Below are positions 59,935 through 64,000 of a stretch of DNA of 64,000 bases, in pieces. The DNA lies in assembly GCF_001975825.1 (NCBI RefSeq), contig NZ_MTKN01000001.1, positions 157,573-221,572 on the forward strand, in the 5' to 3' direction. A model generated the notes under the pieces. The model saw only the letters and a program-made list of their open reading frames with translations. It was not told the DNA's origin and did no database searches. The stretch's first letter is position 1; the number at the start of each line of letters is the position of its first letter. A program made the translations under genes and the position numbers. The stretch is from [Flexibacter] sp. ATCC 35208. GTDB lineage: Bacteria; Bacteroidota; Bacteroidia; Chitinophagales; Chitinophagaceae.

Positions 59935-60996
59935 ATGAGCGATCGTTTTTTTGAAATGGTTATAAAGGACCTGGTTGGTGACATCACACCTCAAGAAGGC
60001 CAGGAACTACAACATATCATGCATGAGGATACTGCTTCAGCAAAGCAGTATGACATGTTCCGTACCTACTGGGCTCAGAATCAAACTGATTATATAGACG
60101 GGCGCAGGCTTTTTGAAAATGTGCAGACGAAGATAAATGAGTTGGAAAAAGAAGCAGGTACGCCGGTCATGGCGCCGCTGATGAAGCCTGTACAAAATAC
60201 AGGCCGTATGCGCTGGGTAGCAGCTGCAGCATCACTGGCACTCCTTATTACAGCAGGCGGCTTTTATTATATATATCAGCGCGGCTCCATGATGCAAAAA
60301 GTGACTGCCAAAGGGCAGAAATCCACTTTTATAATGGAAGATGGTACAAGAGTGACACTCAATGCGGACAGTAAACTTGAATATAGCGAAGACTTTGCGA
60401 CTAAAAACAGGGAAGTATACCTGACAGGGGAGGCATTCTTTGACGTACATGCAGATCCACAAAAACCTTTTATCATCCATACTTCCAAAATGGATATCAA
60501 GGTACTGGGTACTGCTTTCAACGTAAAATCTTATCCAGACGAAGCTTCTTCTGAAGCTACGCTGATTACAGGGGCGATAGAGGTTACCGTGACTGACAAT
60601 CCATCTGAGAAAATAATATTGAAACCTTCTCAGAAACTGGTGCTGACCAACTTTGACTCTACAAGGAGGAAAGCTGTCAGCATAAAAGATTTAGTACCAA
60701 ATGTACCTAGCGTAACATCCATGACTTACCTGAATGACAGAAAAGATTCATCGGTAGTGATGGAAACCAGCTGGTTACAGAACAAACTGGTATTCCAGGA
60801 CGAAGACTTTGGTACGCTGGCCAAGAGAATGGAACGCTATTACAATATCAGTATCCATTTCAACCGGGTTGGCTACAGACAGTTGCGGTTTACAGGTGTT
60901 TTAGAAGGGGAGACAATTGCAGAAGCATTGAATGCATTGCACCTGACAGAGAACTTCAACTATAAGATTGAAGATTCAACGATCGTAATATATTAA
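59935..60996 (+). CDS. FecR-type sigma regulator 2
   Basis: A 353-residue inner-membrane regulator. The N-terminal sigma-binding part (MSDRFFEMVIKDLVGD) is followed by a membrane helix near 95-115 (WVAAAASLALLITAGGFYYI), the FecR domain (YLTGEAFFDVHADPQKPFII, IKVLGTAFNVKSY) and a C-terminal DUF4974 domain (DFGTLAKRMERYYNISIHF, AEALNALHLTENFNY). ATG 59935 is chosen over an upstream in-frame ATG because FecR proteins begin near this motif. It transmits the state of the SusC receptor downstream to the sigma factor. Confidence 0.9.
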   Translation: MSDRFFEMVIKDLVGDITPQEGQELQHIMHEDTASAKQYDMFRTYWAQNQTDYIDGRRLFENVQTKINELEKEAGTPVMAPLMKPVQNTGRMRWVAAAASLALLITAGGFYYIYQRGSMMQKVTAKGQKSTFIMEDGTRVTLNADSKLEYSEDFATKNREVYLTGEAFFDVHADPQKPFIIHTSKMDIKVLGTAFNVKSYPDEASSEATLITGAIEVTVTDNPSEKIILKPSQKLVLTNFDSTRRKAVSIKDLVPNVPSVTSMTYLNDRKDSSVVMETSWLQNKLVFQDEDFGTLAKRMERYYNISIHFNRVGYRQLRFTGVLEGETIAEALNALHLTENFNYKIEDSTIVIY

Positions 60997-61290
60997 AGAA
61001 GAACCAGGTAAATCAAGAAATTCCTTTCATAAGTAGTGAAAGGTGAGATGAGGACCCTATGCCGATGCCTATGATGTGTAATACCTATGGAATCGCCCTT
61101 TCATTTCACCAAAAGCAAAGTAATAACAACTAAAATTTTGTCTATGGGAAAAGAAAGCGATTACTACTGAATAAATGCGGGGATCATTTAAATAAACCCC
61201 GCTGAAAGATGACTTATTCCAATAAAACTGCGGGCCTTTTCGCACGAGTACTGCCGTTTTAACACTTTTATCACCTTTAACATCTAAGTT
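60997..61290 (+). other. Leader/gap before the SusC gene
   Basis: 294 bp without a convincing gene. No clear TAnnTTTG element close to 61291; the ECF sigma at 59211 may recognise a different promoter here. Confidence 0.4.
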
Positions 61291-64000
61291 ATGAGTTTTT
61301 ATGTACGCCCTAAGGGCGTCAAGATCCCTTACGGGCTTTTAAGGCCATTGCTGATTTTACAACTAACGTTAGGGTTCATCCTTTTCCTGAATCTGCATGT
61401 AGTTGCAAATGTTCTTTCCTCAAAAACGATTACACTGAACCTCCGCTCTGTTGAATTTAAGGAGGTACTTTCTATTATCGAACACCAGAGCGATTACCGC
61501 TTTATGTTCAGCAACAGAAATATCCCTAACAAAAGCAAAGTGGATATATCTGTGAAAGATGCACAAATCTCCACCGTGATGGATATGATCCTGGACAAAT
61601 CAGGATATACCTATCAGGAGCTGGCTAACAACCTGATTGTGATTGTGCCTATGGGTGAGAGAATCACAACTGTGAAGATCACCGGTAAGGTACTGGATCA
61701 GACAGGTGAAGCTTTGATTGGTGCTTCAGTGAAAATCAAAGGAACTTCGGATGGGGTAGCTACAGATGAAAATGGTGGTTTTACATTAAGTGTACCTGAC
61801 GATGCAATCCTGGTGGTATCTTACGTAGGTTTCAAAACACAGGAAGTTCCTGTGAACGGAAAGACTGCGTTGACTATCACGTTGCAACCTGCAGATAAGA
61901 TGATCAACGAATTTGTAGTAACGGCACTGGGTATCAAGAGAGAAGAAAAAGCGCTTGGTTACTCAGTTTCTACTATTACTTCCGAACAAATTAACGCATC
62001 TGGTAACACCAACTTCGCTTCCGCCTTATATGGTAAGGCGGCGGGTGTGAAAATCACCACAGCGCCAGGTGGTGCTACCAGTGCCGTTAACGTTCAGATT
62101 CGTGGTGTAAACTCACTGAACTATAGTACTCAGCCGCTGTATGTGGTGGATGGTGTGCAGATCAGAAATAATAACGAATCCGGTGGTGTAGGTGGTAACT
62201 CTGGTGGTTATTGGGATGACCCACGTATCCGTGGTAATGGTATCCTGGATATCAACCCTACTGACATCGAGAACCTGACCGTATTGAAAGGCGCGAGTGC
62301 GACAGCCTTATATGGTTCTGATGCGTCAAGTGGTGTGGTTGTAATCACTACCAAGAAAGGCCAGAAAGGCAGAGGACTTGGTGTTGATGTAAACTTCAAT
62401 ACTACAAGAGAAACAATTGCTAATGCACCTCAGTACCAGAACACTTACGGTCCTGGTTATGACAGAGCGAGCAACGTTTCGTTGGGTGCGAATGAAGATG
62501 GTTGGGTACCTTATGGTACTAATGGAGTGGTCCGACCTTTCTTCAGGGCATATGGCCAGTTCGGTCCTAAAATGACTGGTGAGATGGTGCCATGGTGGGA
62601 TGGTTCTATGCATCCCTATTCACCTCAGCCAAACAACTATAAACAAATGTTTCAGAAGGGATACAATTCAAATTTGAATGTATCCCTTTCGAATATGAAC
62701 GAAAAAGCAAATTATCGTTTCAGTTATACACGCGGTGATTATAAAGGTATCCAGATCGGTACCAACCAGGGTAAAAATACCTTCAACCTGAACAGTACTA
62801 TCAAGCTGCATAGTAAAGTAAGCTTAGATGTGGTAGGTGGTTATGTGAATACGACCGTGACAAACAGAGCCCGTCTGATGAACCGCCTCTTCAACTCCTT
62901 TGATGGTTTCTTCGGCCGTTCTGAAGATATGGCTGTTGTATTCGATAAGTACAAAACGTCCAAAGGTTACAAATGGGTGCCTTATAATAATACTCAATTA
63001 AACCCGGATGAAGCATTGGTGTTCAACATCCGTCCTGAATTGCTGAACTTCCTTTGGTACCAGTTGAGGAATAATGAAGTGGAAAATCAGGATCGTTTAT
63101 TGTCCAGCATAACACTTAATATCGATCTGGCAAAGGGGTTGAAACTCCGTACCAGGGTTGGTAATGACTTTACCAGCATCAATACAGAAGCCAAAGAATA
63201 TAACGAATATCCTATCTCTTTCAATACGACCAGCAGTACCGGTAAATATTCTGTTACCAAAAACCGTTATTCTATTGTATATACGGACTTCTTAGCCACC
63301 TATGCAAATGACCAGAATAAAGTATTTGGTTATAGCGTCAGCGGTGGTTTCCAGAGCCGTCAGGAGAGCTTTACAGATCAGTCTTCCAATACCAGTGGTG
63401 GTCTGGTAACTGCTAACTGGTTCTCTTTGAATAACTCTTACAATGCACAGACTACTTCCGAGGCACGTAGTAAGCTATTGAAATACGCTTACCTGGGTAT
63501 CATGAACTTAAGTTATAAAAACTTTGTGTTCCTGGAAGGTACTGCCCGTCAGGAATATTCTTCTACACTGCCTATTGCTAATAACCATTATTTCTACCCT
63601 TCTGCGAACTCTTCATTCATCTTCTCAGAGGCTTTTGAAATGCCCAAATGGTTAAACTATGGTAAGCTGCGTGCATCTTATGGTATGGTTGGTAATGCGC
63701 CTCCTCCATATGAATCAAATATCGTATATACTCAGAAACCGATTGCTACTACTACCGGTTCTGTGCCTGTACTGACTGCACAAAATGCATATGGTAATGC
63801 GAACCTGAAGTCTGAAAAGAAAACTGAAATGGAGTTTGGTCTCGAAACCAAAATGCTGCAAAGCAGAATTGGTATAGACATCTCTGTTTATAACAGTAAA
63901 GTTAAAGACCTGCTGATGCGTTTGTCTACACCGGTATCCAATGGTGCATTGACACGTATTACCAACGTCGGTGAATTGAATAGTAAAGGTCTTGAAATCG
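61291..64000 (+). CDS. SusC/RagA TonB-dependent receptor, 3' end outside window
   Basis: About 903 codons are visible and the frame is open at the window end. The protein has a signal segment (LLILQLTLGFILFLNLHVV), an STN domain (about 45-120; ITLNLRSVEFKEVLSIIEHQ), a carboxypeptidase-regulatory-like domain (ITGKVLDQTGEALIGASVKI), the plug (VNVQIRGVNSLNYSTQPLYVVDG in two halves, LTVLKGASATALYGSDASSG) and the SusC barrel. It imports oligosaccharides or peptides together with a SusD lipoprotein expected downstream. The STN domain fits control by the FecR/sigma pair upstream. Confidence 0.93.
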   Translation, partial: MSFYVRPKGVKIPYGLLRPLLILQLTLGFILFLNLHVVANVLSSKTITLNLRSVEFKEVLSIIEHQSDYRFMFSNRNIPNKSKVDISVKDAQISTVMDMILDKSGYTYQELANNLIVIVPMGERITTVKITGKVLDQTGEALIGASVKIKGTSDGVATDENGGFTLSVPDDAILVVSYVGFKTQEVPVNGKTALTITLQPADKMINEFVVTALGIKREEKALGYSVSTITSEQINASGNTNFASALYGKAAGVKITTAPGGATSAVNVQIRGVNSLNYSTQPLYVVDGVQIRNNNESGGVGGNSGGYWDDPRIRGNGILDINPTDIENLTVLKGASATALYGSDASSGVVVITTKKGQKGRGLGVDVNFNTTRETIANAPQYQNTYGPGYDRASNVSLGANEDGWVPYGTNGVVRPFFRAYGQFGPKMTGEMVPWWDGSMHPYSPQPNNYKQMFQKGYNSNLNVSLSNMNEKANYRFSYTRGDYKGIQIGTNQGKNTFNLNSTIKLHSKVSLDVVGGYVNTTVTNRARLMNRLFNSFDGFFGRSEDMAVVFDKYKTSKGYKWVPYNNTQLNPDEALVFNIRPELLNFLWYQLRNNEVENQDRLLSSITLNIDLAKGLKLRTRVGNDFTSINTEAKEYNEYPISFNTTSSTGKYSVTKNRYSIVYTDFLATYANDQNKVFGYSVSGGFQSRQESFTDQSSNTSGGLVTANWFSLNNSYNAQTTSEARSKLLKYAYLGIMNLSYKNFVFLEGTARQEYSSTLPIANNHYFYPSANSSFIFSEAFEMPKWLNYGKLRASYGMVGNAPPPYESNIVYTQKPIATTTGSVPVLTAQNAYGNANLKSEKKTEMEFGLETKMLQSRIGIDISVYNSKVKDLLMRLSTPVSNGALTRITNVGELNSKGLEI

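Noticed and set aside
1-64000. tRNA or rRNA genes and insertion sequences
   Set aside because: No tRNA cloverleaf, rRNA segment or transposase was recognised by eye. A tRNA scan would settle the tRNA question.

Overview
The window looks like chromosomal DNA of a Bacteroidota bacterium close to Chitinophaga (family Chitinophagaceae). The reasons are promoters of the TAnnTTTG type, little use of Shine-Dalgarno sequences, ECF sigma/FecR/TonB-receptor trios, a SusC-type receptor, many HmuY-like and DUF4249 lipoproteins, GH39/GH95/GH43 enzymes and a bacteriophytochrome. The genus is inferred from gene content only.

Layout. (1) 1-3416: two full AbiF/Abi_2 HEPN proteins flank a tandem array of about 326-bp units. 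Each unit has its own promoter, a compact hairpin RNA with a T-tract, and a dead 5' stub of abiF. (2) 3425-4447: pyrD. (3) 4582-10032: ECF sigma, FecR, FecA-like receptor and DUF4249 lipoprotein. (4) 10038-27929: a large hemin locus on the plus strand with hmuT-U-V-S, a Cys-rich small protein, two TonB receptors, six HmuY-like proteins and an S41 peptidase. (5) 28214-35394: response regulator, heme oxygenase, a phytochrome sensor without kinase, and a 1500-residue CheB-CheR-PAS-histidine kinase. (6) 36498-42268, minus strand: CzcCBA-type metal efflux with a DUF190 protein. (7) 42639-48322, minus strand: xseA/xseB, a TPR-HTH regulator and an ABC exporter. (8) 48789-57298: GH39, GH95, GH43, two aldo/keto reductases and a sugar porter. 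(9) 57423-59004: DUF4369 protein, cupin and ferritin. (10) 59211-64000: ECF sigma, FecR and a SusC receptor cut by the window end.

How the parts work together. Five promoters in regions 4 and 5 share a direct-repeat operator of two TTTTCCCGAT-type half-sites. The half-sites are 21 bp apart (31 bp once), and the second starts exactly 38 bp before the -7 element each time. This links hemin capture (HmuY, receptors), import (HmuTUV) and handling (HmuS) to the heme oxygenase/phytochrome operon. Heme would therefore be both an iron source and the precursor of the biliverdin chromophore. Two of these leaders carry short Cys-containing ORFs, one just before an intrinsic terminator and one overlapping the receptor start codon.

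The most unusual elements are the abiF/small-RNA array, the five-site operator, the short leader ORFs, and intergenic tandem repeats that copy the stop- or start-codon region of the adjacent gene. All alignments were made by eye; no search or folding program was run.
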